Shown here in pieces: positions 56,042 through 64,000 of a stretch of 64,000 nucleotides of DNA. The stretch covers positions 62,001-126,000 of the forward strand of contig JAUIHT010000006.1 of assembly GCA_030432235.1 (NCBI GenBank). Reading direction: 5' to 3'. Source of the stretch: Verrucomicrobiia bacterium (GTDB lineage Bacteria; Verrucomicrobiota; Verrucomicrobiia; Opitutales; Cerasicoccaceae). A program made the translations under genes and the position numbers. Under the pieces are notes generated by a model. The model did not search any database and was not told the DNA's origin. It saw only the letters and a program-made list of their open reading frames with translations. The stretch's first letter is position 1. The number at the start of each line of letters is the position of its first letter.

Positions 56042-57163
56042 ATGCAAAAGCGTACAAGCAGTAGCACGCAATTTACGATAAGACCACTTACCGGACTACT
56101 TTCCATGATGGCGATCACTCCGATGGCTTTCTGCGCAGCATCCACCACCCCTCAGGATACCGAGACTGCTGTCATTAGCACCTCGACCACAGAGATCACT
56201 CCGATGGAAACGGACTCTAGCCTGCTGGCACCCGGCGCGGATATCGGCATGTGGGTGTGGCGCGAGGAACAGCTGGTAGACCCAGCCGAGAGAGAGCACC
56301 TGATCCAATTTTGCCAAAAATACGGCATCTCTCGAATCTTCGTCCAAGTGAGATTCGAGGAGTCGGAAACCGGCTATCAACTGGCCACCCCGGAAGATTG
56401 GAACGCATTGCTGAGTGCCGCCACCAAAGCAGGTGTGAAAGTCGATGCCCTGGATGGCGCGGGAGATATGGGGTTCGCCAGCAATCGGCACGACACGCTC
56501 CAGCGCTTGGAAGCCGTCCTCGCCTTTCAAAAGCAACAACCAACCGACGCCAAGTTTTCCGGGGTGCATTACGACATTGAGCCTTATGTCACCCAACGTT
56601 GGAAAAACGAAGATAAACAGGTCATCTCAACCGAGCTGTTGGATACCATGGTTGAAATCAAAAAAGCGGTTAGGGATGCCGCCCCCTCAATGACCATCGC
56701 GCACGACATTCCCTTCTGGTACAGTGGCCGTGATGAATACCTGATTAAGTATGATGACTCCGAGAAGTACTTGAACGAACACATTCAAGACCAATCCGAT
56801 TTCCTGGGTATTATGTCGTACCGTACCCATATGACGGGGAGAAACTCCACTTCTGTGATTGCGAATGAAGAACTCGAATACGCAGGTGAAACAGGCAAGA
56901 ACGTCTTTCTCTCACTGGAAACCGTGACGTTAAAGGAGACGCCCAGCATCACCTTTCAGGGCCGGGAGCCTGTCGATTTCGTACAGGCTATTCGCGAACT
57001 GAATGTCCATTTAGAAGGAACTCCTGGTTACGGAGGGATTTTTCTCCACACCTATCGGACCGTTCGCCCGATGCTCGAGCAATGGGACGAAACACGGATT
57101 GATCTAGCATGCAGTATTGAGCCAAAGACTTCGCCAGATGACGGTAGCGAGCAAGTTAAGTGA
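56042..57163 (+). CDS. Secreted (beta/alpha)-barrel protein of unknown function
   Basis: 373 aa. Signal peptide ends near MAFCAAS, followed by a Ser/Thr-rich linker (~40 residues) and a barrel-like domain beginning GMWVWREEQLVDPAER. It includes ISRIFVQVRFEESE, VDALDGAGDMGF, the GVHYDIEPY element reminiscent of the acidic strand-4 motif of GH18-like barrels, FLGIMSYRTHM and FLSLETVTL. I cannot assign a family. The gene overlaps the GH20 gene downstream by 26 bases (GH20 start at 57138), so both are translationally coupled, which suggests a shared substrate. Confidence 0.75.
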   Translation: MQKRTSSSTQFTIRPLTGLLSMMAITPMAFCAASTTPQDTETAVISTSTTEITPMETDSSLLAPGADIGMWVWREEQLVDPAEREHLIQFCQKYGISRIFVQVRFEESETGYQLATPEDWNALLSAATKAGVKVDALDGAGDMGFASNRHDTLQRLEAVLAFQKQQPTDAKFSGVHYDIEPYVTQRWKNEDKQVISTELLDTMVEIKKAVRDAAPSMTIAHDIPFWYSGRDEYLIKYDDSEKYLNEHIQDQSDFLGIMSYRTHMTGRNSTSVIANEELEYAGETGKNVFLSLETVTLKETPSITFQGREPVDFVQAIRELNVHLEGTPGYGGIFLHTYRTVRPMLEQWDETRIDLACSIEPKTSPDDGSEQVK

Positions 57164-59081
57164 AACCGGCACGTCGACTAAAGCGACAATACGGAAGCTA
57201 GCAGGCTTCCGCTCCACACCTGTTGAGTTGGCCCAAGGGCTAAGGGAAATCGAACAAGCCTTCCCTCATCGATTTAATGATGCTCCAATCAATTGGAAAA
57301 TTGAATTCGAGAAGGATTTGGACGCAGAGGTAGGCTTTACCGTTAGCATTGATTCGCATGTTCTGCGCATCGCCTATGCTCAACCAGCCAATGCGTTCCG
57401 TGCCTTGGGAATCCTCATGGGGCAAATCGAATCCGATCACACACCCACTCCGTTTTCCGAGAGCAGCCCTTTTCATTCCATCGGCGCCATGCTGGACGTA
57501 TCCCGGAATGGTGTCCTTCGCCTTGAAAGCGTATACAAGTTCATTCGCCATCTCGCGCTCATGGGCATCAACCAACTGATGCTTTACACCGAGGATACTT
57601 TTGAAATCCCCGATGAGCCCACATTCGGCTATTTCCGCGGTGGTTACAGCCAGGAGGATTTACGCGCAATCGACGTTTATGCCGCTTGTTTTGGCATAGA
57701 AGTCATTCCATGCATTCAAACCCTGGGGCATCTGGAGCAGATCCTGCAATGGCCTTGCTATCATGATTTGAAGGACACCAACGGGGTACTCCTCGCCGGT
57801 GACAAGCGAACTGACGATTTCATTGAAAAGATGATCACGGCAGCATCGGCCCCCTTTCGGAGTCGTCGTATCCACCTGGGAATGGACGAAGCTCACGGGA
57901 TCGGCTCCGGGATATACCGCCTGAAGAATGGCTTGCGGGCTCCTTTCGACATTCTCTGCGAACATCTAAAGAAAACGGTGGCCACCTGTGAACGCCACGG
58001 CTTGAAGCCCATGATCTGGAGCGATATGTTCTTCCGCCTGGGCTCCAGCACCAACCACTACTACGACCGCGAATCGCGCATCGACTCAAAAGTCGCCGAA
58101 GAAATTCCCCAGGAAGTGCAACTGGTCTACTGGGATTACTACCACACCGATACCGGCTTCTATGACGAGTGGATTGCGCGCCATCGACAACTAGGCAAGC
58201 AGCCCATCTTCGCATGCGGCATCTGGACATGGCACCGTTTCTGGGCCCAGCTCCCCTACTCCATCGCTACTTTACAGGCAGGGATGGCGTCAGCACGAAG
58301 GCAAAATCTGGACGAAGTCTTCATTACCATGTGGGGAGATGATGGCATGGAGTGCGACCTCTTTTCCGCGCTGCCGGCGGTCCAGGTTTTTGCCGACCTA
58401 GCTTACGGAGTGCATGGGGAAGGCCAGAGCACACATATAGCCAACTTTCTGGGAAGCGTTGGCGGCACTTTTGACGATTGGCTGGCAGGCAGCATGCTAG
58501 ACATACTGCCCGTGGAGAGCTCAACCGAATACGAAGCCAATGCCAGCAAGTGGATTCTGTGGCATGATCCGCTGCTGGGACATTTCGAGTGTCAAATTCT
58601 CCCTGAATACCTGGAGCATTTTACGCGAGTTTCCGAAAAGCTCGAAAGAGTCCTCGTATCTCGCCAAGAGGACACGCGCCTGCAATTCGTGCAGCAGGTC
58701 GCCAAGGTGATTGCATTAAAAGTTAAGCTACACCTAACACTACGAAGCAGTTATCAAAACAACGACTACGACGCCCTGCAAAGACTCCATGAGGACACCA
58801 TCAAGAATCTGAAGGACGCCTTCGCTCGCCTACGCGACATGCACAACTCACTATGGCACAGCAACTATCGTTGTTTTGGCTGGGACGTGCTTGAAAGGCG
58901 CTACGCAGGCCTGCTTTCTCGTTTGGAAACTCTCCATCGCAAGCTCGGTCTTTACCTGGATAATCATCTCGATTGCATTGAAGAATTGGAGTGTAAGCCA
59001 CAGCGGTTATGGCCACACGAGCAAACGCAGAGCTTAACTATCTCTCATCGGCAAACCTCGACTCCCACGGTCATTTATTAA
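57138..59081 (+). CDS. GH20 beta-N-acetylhexosaminidase (GcnA-like)
   Basis: 647 aa from the ATG at 57138. A beta/alpha GH20b-like N-terminal domain (GFTVSIDSHVLRIAYAQPAN) is followed by the barrel: HSIGAMLDVSRNGVLRLES (substrate-binding Arg), INQLMLYTEDTFEIPDEP, EVIPCIQTLGHLEQIL and the catalytic pair in HLGMDEAHGIGSG (Asp250-Glu251). The MLYTEDT element is characteristic of the GcnA/SpGH20C group. The C-terminal ~150 residues are helical. No signal peptide. Overlaps the preceding gene and is followed 13 bases later by a pseudopilin gene. Confidence 0.9.
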   Translation: MTVASKLSETGTSTKATIRKLAGFRSTPVELAQGLREIEQAFPHRFNDAPINWKIEFEKDLDAEVGFTVSIDSHVLRIAYAQPANAFRALGILMGQIESDHTPTPFSESSPFHSIGAMLDVSRNGVLRLESVYKFIRHLALMGINQLMLYTEDTFEIPDEPTFGYFRGGYSQEDLRAIDVYAACFGIEVIPCIQTLGHLEQILQWPCYHDLKDTNGVLLAGDKRTDDFIEKMITAASAPFRSRRIHLGMDEAHGIGSGIYRLKNGLRAPFDILCEHLKKTVATCERHGLKPMIWSDMFFRLGSSTNHYYDRESRIDSKVAEEIPQEVQLVYWDYYHTDTGFYDEWIARHRQLGKQPIFACGIWTWHRFWAQLPYSIATLQAGMASARRQNLDEVFITMWGDDGMECDLFSALPAVQVFADLAYGVHGEGQSTHIANFLGSVGGTFDDWLAGSMLDILPVESSTEYEANASKWILWHDPLLGHFECQILPEYLEHFTRVSEKLERVLVSRQEDTRLQFVQQVAKVIALKVKLHLTLRSSYQNNDYDALQRLHEDTIKNLKDAFARLRDMHNSLWHSNYRCFGWDVLERRYAGLLSRLETLHRKLGLYLDNHLDCIEELECKPQRLWPHEQTQSLTISHRQTSTPTVIY

Positions 59082-59094
59082 CAAGCAATTACCA

Positions 59095-59856
59095 ATGAAT
59101 ACCGTCATCGCAGTCAGATTCACTCAGTACCATCGAGGCAAACACAGGGCTTTCACCTTGGTTGAGCTACTTGTCACGATCGCCATTCTGGCCATTCTCG
59201 GCACCATCCTTATCGCCGTAGTCGGCAATGTCAGACAATCGGCTAAAAAGACGCAATCCATGTCCAACCTGCGCCAGATTGGGATGGCGATGAACCTTTA
59301 TGCCACAGAGAACCAAGGAAAGCTCCCGGAGGGTTATTTCTATAAGAAGGGAGAAGGCGAGCGTTATTGGACCTGGCACCTGGAACCCTATATCGAGCGG
59401 CTGAGCCCTTCAAACGAGCCAGCAGAAAACATCTACGTCTCTCCTCTCGTTGATAAATACATCAAGGAGGGGAGCTTAAAGAATGGCTCCGTTCCCAGCA
59501 CTTATTCCGCGCATGGAATTTTGTGTCCCGACACCTCAAATTACGGCGATGAAGATCCACGCATCAACGTATCAACCATTTCGAACCCCTCGGAACTAAT
59601 TCTAGTTGGCGAAGCAACCTTACGCAGCAATAACACTTATGCGAGCGCCACATTCAAGACACCGAGCGCATTCTATCAGCGTAAATCCGGAATAAATCTG
59701 AATGAGCCTATTCCAACTGATACTGACAAAAACGGAACCGGTGGAGCCTTACGCTACCGCGCAAACGGCGCCGCCTTGGTAACATTCGTGGACGGCCATG
59801 TGGAAGCCATGGAAAAGGGCACGGTAAAGTATCGAAATATAGTTATCGCGCCGTAG
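59095..59856 (+). CDS. Type II secretion-like pseudopilin with H-X9-DG-type C-terminus
   Basis: 253 aa. Prepilin leader and helix AFTLVELLVTIAILAILGTI (residues 21-40) with the conserved Phe+1 and Glu+5. A helical stretch with CNLRQIG-like SNLRQIGMAMNLYATENQGK and a C-terminal VTFVDGHVEAM follow, the latter typical of Planctomycete/Verrucomicrobia pseudopilin-like proteins of the DUF1559 group. These proteins are numerous in such genomes and are often in glycan-use loci; their role is not settled. The last 14 bases overlap the end of the convergent gene. Confidence 0.85.
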   Translation: MNTVIAVRFTQYHRGKHRAFTLVELLVTIAILAILGTILIAVVGNVRQSAKKTQSMSNLRQIGMAMNLYATENQGKLPEGYFYKKGEGERYWTWHLEPYIERLSPSNEPAENIYVSPLVDKYIKEGSLKNGSVPSTYSAHGILCPDTSNYGDEDPRINVSTISNPSELILVGEATLRSNNTYASATFKTPSAFYQRKSGINLNEPIPTDTDKNGTGGALRYRANGAALVTFVDGHVEAMEKGTVKYRNIVIAP

Positions 59857-60934
59857 AACTCAGCACACGACGGGCATTGAAAATCGAAGCGACGTAGAGA
59901 TCTGGACCGCGTTTTCCGTCGGGAGAACTCCACTCGTAAATCCCTTCGTTCAGGTAGAAACGAGCCAACGAGTCAAGCAGTGTTGTGGCCTTTTCGGGTG
60001 CAGCTTTTTCCAATGCGGATGCCACCCAGAGTGAAGGCGTTGCCCAGTAGCCGCCATTCTGATACGTTCCCTTCTCCACGGGAATAAAAGTCGACTCCCA
60101 GGTTTCGCCCTGCAGGAGATGCGCTATCTGGCCATTCCAGGCGTAACATTCGAAATTGTCTGCCAGAAATCTTGCCGCTTGCTCCCGCTGCTCCGCGTCC
60201 CCCAACTCCATACTGACCAGGAAGGCCGTTCCCCAGATATCGACTTGGCGACAGGCATGATCCGCGGCAAAGAATCCACCGGACTCACTATCCCAAAGCA
60301 GTCTGAGTTGGCGGTTGGCCAGTTCAGCGAATGCGCCCCAATCCTCCAATGAGCGGAAGCTAACGGCAGTTGCCATTTCCGTGAGTTGGCGGCAGGACTG
60401 GATCCACAGCAAAGAACAAAAAAGAACATGGCCGGACATGGCTACTGTGTCCTGGAAACCATAGGTGCTGCTGGGAGCCTGAGGATCGTTGAAAACCAAC
60501 CCGTGCAAGCGTGGCACCCACTGCATGCCACTCTCCAGCGCAGGCAGGCAGGCTTCCATAAATGTACTATCGCCGCTTTGTCGCCAATAGTGATAGACCA
60601 CCGACACCATGAACAGCGAGTTGTCCAAGGTCGGACCGGCACCACAGGGACGCTCCTCTGTTCCCGGACGATAGAAGGCAACAAAGTCCTTGCTCAGGTT
60701 GTCCGGCAGGGCACCGTCACTTCGCTGAGCCTCGATGAGCATTTCAATGCCACGCCGAGCCTCCTGCGGTTCCAGGAAAGACCACCCTTCCTGAACAAGG
60801 TAACAGAAGTCACGCGTCCAGAGCTTGGTATAATAGCCAACCCCGTCCGGGGCAAACATCGCACTGCCATCGCGTGCCAGGAAGCGGCACTTGTCCACCA
60901 CCTCACGACATTTCTCTTCAAGTTTATCACGCAT
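59843..60934 (-). CDS. Putative (alpha/alpha)6-barrel glycosidase
   Basis: 363 aa, cytoplasmic. The sequence is a helical barrel rich in aromatic and acidic residues: YYTKLWTRDFCYLVQEG with WTRD, RSDGALPDN, CGAGPTLDNSLFMVSVVYHY, YGFQDTVAMSG and KGTYQNGGYWATPSLWVA. These are features of six-hairpin glycosidases such as GH63/GH37/GH88-like or GH78-like enzymes, but I cannot fix the family. Lies 7 bases after the stop of the secreted GH gene at 60942, so it is the last gene of that operon. Confidence 0.72.
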   Translation of the reverse strand: MRDKLEEKCREVVDKCRFLARDGSAMFAPDGVGYYTKLWTRDFCYLVQEGWSFLEPQEARRGIEMLIEAQRSDGALPDNLSKDFVAFYRPGTEERPCGAGPTLDNSLFMVSVVYHYWRQSGDSTFMEACLPALESGMQWVPRLHGLVFNDPQAPSSTYGFQDTVAMSGHVLFCSLLWIQSCRQLTEMATAVSFRSLEDWGAFAELANRQLRLLWDSESGGFFAADHACRQVDIWGTAFLVSMELGDAEQREQAARFLADNFECYAWNGQIAHLLQGETWESTFIPVEKGTYQNGGYWATPSLWVASALEKAAPEKATTLLDSLARFYLNEGIYEWSSPDGKRGPDLYVASIFNARRVLSSTAR

Positions 60935-60941
60935 CTAAAGA

Positions 60942-63410
60942 CTACTCTTCAGGCAACGTCAGACGAAGGAAAACGCGGTTGCGATCACCAAACTTAATAT
61001 CCGCTTTCACTTGTTCCGAAGTGCTGTTCAGTGGCATGACCGATGTGGACACCCCGTCAGTATTCCATTCGCTCAAGTCCTCGGACCACTCGATAATCCC
61101 ATCTCCCGGAGGTGTCTTGTTATCACGCCGGTAGTGCATTTCCACACGCTTGCCGTCCTCGGCCAGGGACACGGAAGGCAGAACATCCGACGTAACCGCT
61201 TGGTAAGGAGTCAATCCAAAGTGCTGTCGCATCCGATTGGTGACACCATCCCCGGCAAGCTCTGCCTGGGCGCCCCAGAGAGATTCCTCAAGGGTGGAAT
61301 CGGCCAATTGCGACTCCACGAAGTTCTCCTGCTGCCAAGCGGAAAAGGTTCCTGGCAAACCCGAGGCCGTAAGCTCAATCATGATTGGCGAATCCCAGAC
61401 GGGTACATCCTCGATTACCGACTGACCTCCGCTCGTGCTAGCCGACACGGTGAAGTGAATATTTGAGAAAAGGTCGTAGCCTTCGATGGATTGGGTCTGA
61501 GTTAGCGTTGCCGGAATTGTTACGTCAAACTTGTCCCAATAGTTCGGCCTTGCCGGTGTTTCATCCCCTGCTTCACCACCCTGCCAAAGAAACAGCAAAA
61601 CCGTCTGGGCATCAATCTGGAAGGCATAGGCGTGCAGGTCCGGAATCTCTGGCGAGGTGCTCACCGGCCAACTCATCACACGCACTTCCTGTCTCTGTGG
61701 AAACACCTCAGCAAGATTACCCATGGCAAAGTAAGCGGGGCGGGGCTGTTGACTACCATAAGTGATGCCGAAACTTTCTACAATATTGTACCAATATACC
61801 CGAGATACGCCGAGGGCGAAATTTTGCAGGTAGGAGCGCAGCAGATACTTGGCAAGAATGTCGTGAGAGACGGCGAGGGATTTCGGATATTGCGGATCCG
61901 CATCAGTTGTCCAGTATCCCATTTCGGTTATCCACAGTTCGATGTGCTTTCCAACAGGGCTGTACTCGTCCACCAAGCGTCGGATTTGCTCTACTTCATC
62001 CGCATAGCATATAACCTCCTCCGGGTCATAACCGTAGTTGCCCGGGTTGAAGGTATCCTCGGGAGCATGGCCCTCGCGGTAGGGGTGAAAGGCAATGGCA
62101 TCCACCAAGTCAGCCGCGCCTTCCTGCAGACATTCCTCAATGTAATCGATGGGCGTACGGGAAACCGCCCCCATGACAATGAAGGCGTCCGGGTCTTCTA
62201 CCAAAATGCTGGTAACAGCTGCGTCGAGTAACGCGACATACTGGTCCGCGGGCCCGGAGTTCTGCTCGTTCCAAATTTCCCAATAGTGCATCTGGTCCGT
62301 GCCAAGCGAACCGAAGGTCTCTGCCATCCATCCGCAATAATTGGCAAAGCCGGCAACGAAAGCCGCCCCCTGGTCCTGGTACCATCCGAAGTTGGGCAGT
62401 TGCGACCGGGGAATCGTATTGTAAAGCTCGTTATCGTAGGCGAGGATGTGCAGCAACTCCATACCCGACGCCTCCAGCGCATTCATGTAGCTGTAGGCAC
62501 TGGAAGGCAGCTGTAAAACACCCTGGGTTTCTTCGACTTCCTCCCACGTATAGTGAAATCTAAGCGCTGTCGCCCCTGACCCTTGCTCAAAGGGTATCCC
62601 GGAAGTATAGTACTTTCCACCCCCGCCCAAGCCAATGACGGGTTCTATGATTACCGATGCCGGCATACTGAAAGTGCCCGTTGCCCCTGTATTGGGAGTT
62701 ACCGAGATGGTGTCGAAAAAGCCTTCCGCTCCGGAAATGGTATCCATCCCAAGAAGGTCAGCATAGGGACACTCTGTGGTGAAGCTGATCTCGGATTCTC
62801 CCTGGAAGGTCAGCAGATCCGATTCCGTCAAAGTCGATGGCAACCCAGGATAAGCTTGCTTGGCATAGATCCGAGCCAAACGAGTCCGAAAATCCGCCTC
62901 GATTGCCACATGGTAGTAAACGTTTCCGGAGACGGTAAAACTATCGGCTGCGAGCTGAATGCCGTCGGCATCCCGGTAGTACAGATTTCCGTCTTCATGC
63001 AAAGCCACGGCGATTTGCCAGGCTAACCCGTCGTCATCACTGATGAGGCCTAAATCGGCCCGACCAGTTCCGCTGGGGGAAAAGTTGAGAAGCGCAAATC
63101 CTTCCACTCGGACGTTCTTATATTTGGCATCACCACTCCATGCAATGTGTCCTGTGGAGGTACCATAAAGCCGTGCCGAATAGGCCCCATTGCGGGCGTT
63201 CCAATTTGCGATCTGGGGCTGGCCTCCCGTCCATGTACTCCATTGATTGGAACCTGTGGGATACCCAACGATAGATCCACTTGTCGGGTAACCCTCAGCC
63301 GGCTCAAACCCTGCCGTAAAAGTATCCGCCGCATCGCTTGTCAGACAAGCCAGCACTATGCTTACCAAGTACCATCCACGAATATTATCAACCACGCTCA
63401 AGTTCATCAT
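60942..63410 (-). CDS. Secreted clan GH-A-like glycosidase
   Basis: 822 aa. Signal peptide (YLVSIVLACLTSDAA), an N-terminal concanavalin-like beta domain (residues ~30-240), then a (beta/alpha)8 domain: GATALRFHYTWEEVEETQG, acid/base Glu382 in YWEIWNEQN, AIAFHPYREGH and nucleophile Glu496 in WITEMGYWT. The arrangement matches clan GH-A families such as GH39, GH5 or GH30. After a beta domain (VWDSPIMIELTAS) comes a ~130-residue Verrucomicrobia-style tail with DGVTNRMRQHFGLTP. Paralogue of the truncated gene that follows it in the sequence. Exact family not assigned. Confidence 0.8.
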   Translation of the reverse strand: MMNLSVVDNIRGWYLVSIVLACLTSDAADTFTAGFEPAEGYPTSGSIVGYPTGSNQWSTWTGGQPQIANWNARNGAYSARLYGTSTGHIAWSGDAKYKNVRVEGFALLNFSPSGTGRADLGLISDDDGLAWQIAVALHEDGNLYYRDADGIQLAADSFTVSGNVYYHVAIEADFRTRLARIYAKQAYPGLPSTLTESDLLTFQGESEISFTTECPYADLLGMDTISGAEGFFDTISVTPNTGATGTFSMPASVIIEPVIGLGGGGKYYTSGIPFEQGSGATALRFHYTWEEVEETQGVLQLPSSAYSYMNALEASGMELLHILAYDNELYNTIPRSQLPNFGWYQDQGAAFVAGFANYCGWMAETFGSLGTDQMHYWEIWNEQNSGPADQYVALLDAAVTSILVEDPDAFIVMGAVSRTPIDYIEECLQEGAADLVDAIAFHPYREGHAPEDTFNPGNYGYDPEEVICYADEVEQIRRLVDEYSPVGKHIELWITEMGYWTTDADPQYPKSLAVSHDILAKYLLRSYLQNFALGVSRVYWYNIVESFGITYGSQQPRPAYFAMGNLAEVFPQRQEVRVMSWPVSTSPEIPDLHAYAFQIDAQTVLLFLWQGGEAGDETPARPNYWDKFDVTIPATLTQTQSIEGYDLFSNIHFTVSASTSGGQSVIEDVPVWDSPIMIELTASGLPGTFSAWQQENFVESQLADSTLEESLWGAQAELAGDGVTNRMRQHFGLTPYQAVTSDVLPSVSLAEDGKRVEMHYRRDNKTPPGDGIIEWSEDLSEWNTDGVSTSVMPLNSTSEQVKADIKFGDRNRVFLRLTLPEE

Positions 63411-63413
63411 TGA

Positions 63414-64000
63414 TTATGGTTGAATCCAGGTCGTTTGTGTCTCGCTAGAATCGGGGCTAACACGAAGCTCCAGCATCACCGGCGAGTCCCAAACCGGCAC
63501 GCCTTCAATAATCGTTGCCCTGGGACCTGTCTTTTTAGCGCTAGCTTCAAAAGCTATATTGGAAAAGATATCCAGCCCCGCGATCTTCATCTGCTCACCT
63601 GCCAAGACATGAGGAATCGTCAAATTCACTTTTTCCCACTCATCGTATCTGACTGGTGAGTTTCCGGCCTCCCCCCCTTTCCAATAGAAGAGCAACACCG
63701 TTTTGGGATCCGGCTGAAAAGCATAAACGTGCAAATCCCTTACGCCCGGTTGACTGCTGACCTTCCAATCCAATACGCGCAGGTTCTGCCCCTGAGGAAT
63801 TACTTTGGAGAGATTACTCATGGCATGGTAGGCCGGCCGTGGCTGCTTGTTACCATAGGTTATTCCAAAGCTGCCTACCAAATCGTACCAATAGATGCGG
63901 TTTACCCCGAGAGCGAAATTCTGGAGATACGTACGCAGTAAGTACTTTGCCTGCACATCATGTGTGACTGCTAATTTACTACTATAGTAGGGCCTCGCAT
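63414..64000 (-). CDS. Tandem paralogue of the secreted glycosidase, C-terminal part (cut by window edge)
   Basis: The frame is open through 64000 (about 195 codons visible, start outside). Residues read KYLLRTYLQNFALGVNRIYW, LVGSFGITYGNKQPRPAYHA and VWDSPVMLELRVS, nearly the same as the corresponding part of the 60942-63410 protein. It stops shortly after the VWDSP motif and lacks the ~130-residue C-terminal tail. Only 3 bases separate its stop from the next start, so both genes are in one operon. Confidence 0.85.
   Translation of the reverse strand, partial: ARPYYSSKLAVTHDVQAKYLLRTYLQNFALGVNRIYWYDLVGSFGITYGNKQPRPAYHAMSNLSKVIPQGQNLRVLDWKVSSQPGVRDLHVYAFQPDPKTVLLFYWKGGEAGNSPVRYDEWEKVNLTIPHVLAGEQMKIAGLDIFSNIAFEASAKKTGPRATIIEGVPVWDSPVMLELRVSPDSSETQTTWIQP

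Overview
The window reads as chromosomal DNA from a Verrucomicrobiota bacterium, most likely class Opitutia (Puniceicoccales/Opitutales-like). Reasons: two PEP-CTERM proteins, a Verru_Chthon cassette protein A-type giant prepilin-like protein, a lone pseudopilin, many LacI/AraC/ROK regulators each beside glycosidase genes, and no SusC/SusD pairs as in Bacteroidota. I saw no rRNA, tRNA, CRISPR array, insertion sequence or replication origin. The taxonomic call is inference from gene families.

Layout. 1-4.3 kb: a TetR-controlled tripartite RND efflux system, with the pump gene cut by the window edge. 4.5-12.4 kb: an AraC regulator divergent from a six-gene catabolic cluster (FAD oxidoreductase, crotonase, CoA-transferase, DHDPS-fold aldolase, NAD epimerase/dehydrogenase, MetE-like methyltransferase). 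No pathway I know uses this combination, and it is the best candidate for something undescribed. 12.5-19.6 kb: GH2 beta-galactosidase with an AraC regulator, then NagA, NagB and a LacI regulator (amino-sugar catabolism). 19.9-26 kb: a secreted sialate O-acetylesterase, the Verru_Chthon-A-type protein and its secreted partner. 26-36.3 kb: LacI, GH94-type phosphorylase, GH116-type glycosidase, PEP-CTERM protein, SGNH esterase, DUF2961 (GH172-like) protein. 36.4-48.3 kb: a large unrecognised secreted protein, a truncated mutarotase-like remnant, a sugar-acid operon (two SDRs, enolase-superfamily dehydratase, MBL hydrolase, solute-binding-like protein), NIPSNAP, GH36-like alpha-galactosidase, LacI. 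48.4-52.2 kb: second SGNH esterase, Na+/solute symporter, second PEP-CTERM protein. 52.4-59.9 kb: two GH20-type hexosaminidases, a ROK regulator, an unanchored paralogue of the PEP-CTERM protein, a secreted barrel protein and a pseudopilin. 59.8-64 kb: an (alpha/alpha)6-type glycosidase and two tandem secreted clan GH-A-like glycosidases, the second cut by the window edge.

Together the genes describe degradation of galactose- and N-acetylhexosamine-containing glycans: secreted or surface esterases and glycosidases trim the polymer, a symporter takes up products, and cytoplasmic phosphorolytic, hydrolytic, Nag and oxidative sugar-acid routes finish them. Three families of short palindromic sites sit upstream of genes: a TTTTAGCATTAAAA type, a TTTAACGTTMAM type, and a TTCATTGARTGAA type tied to the ROK regulator. 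They suggest that the scattered genes form a few regulons. A fourth site pair belongs to the TetR efflux unit.
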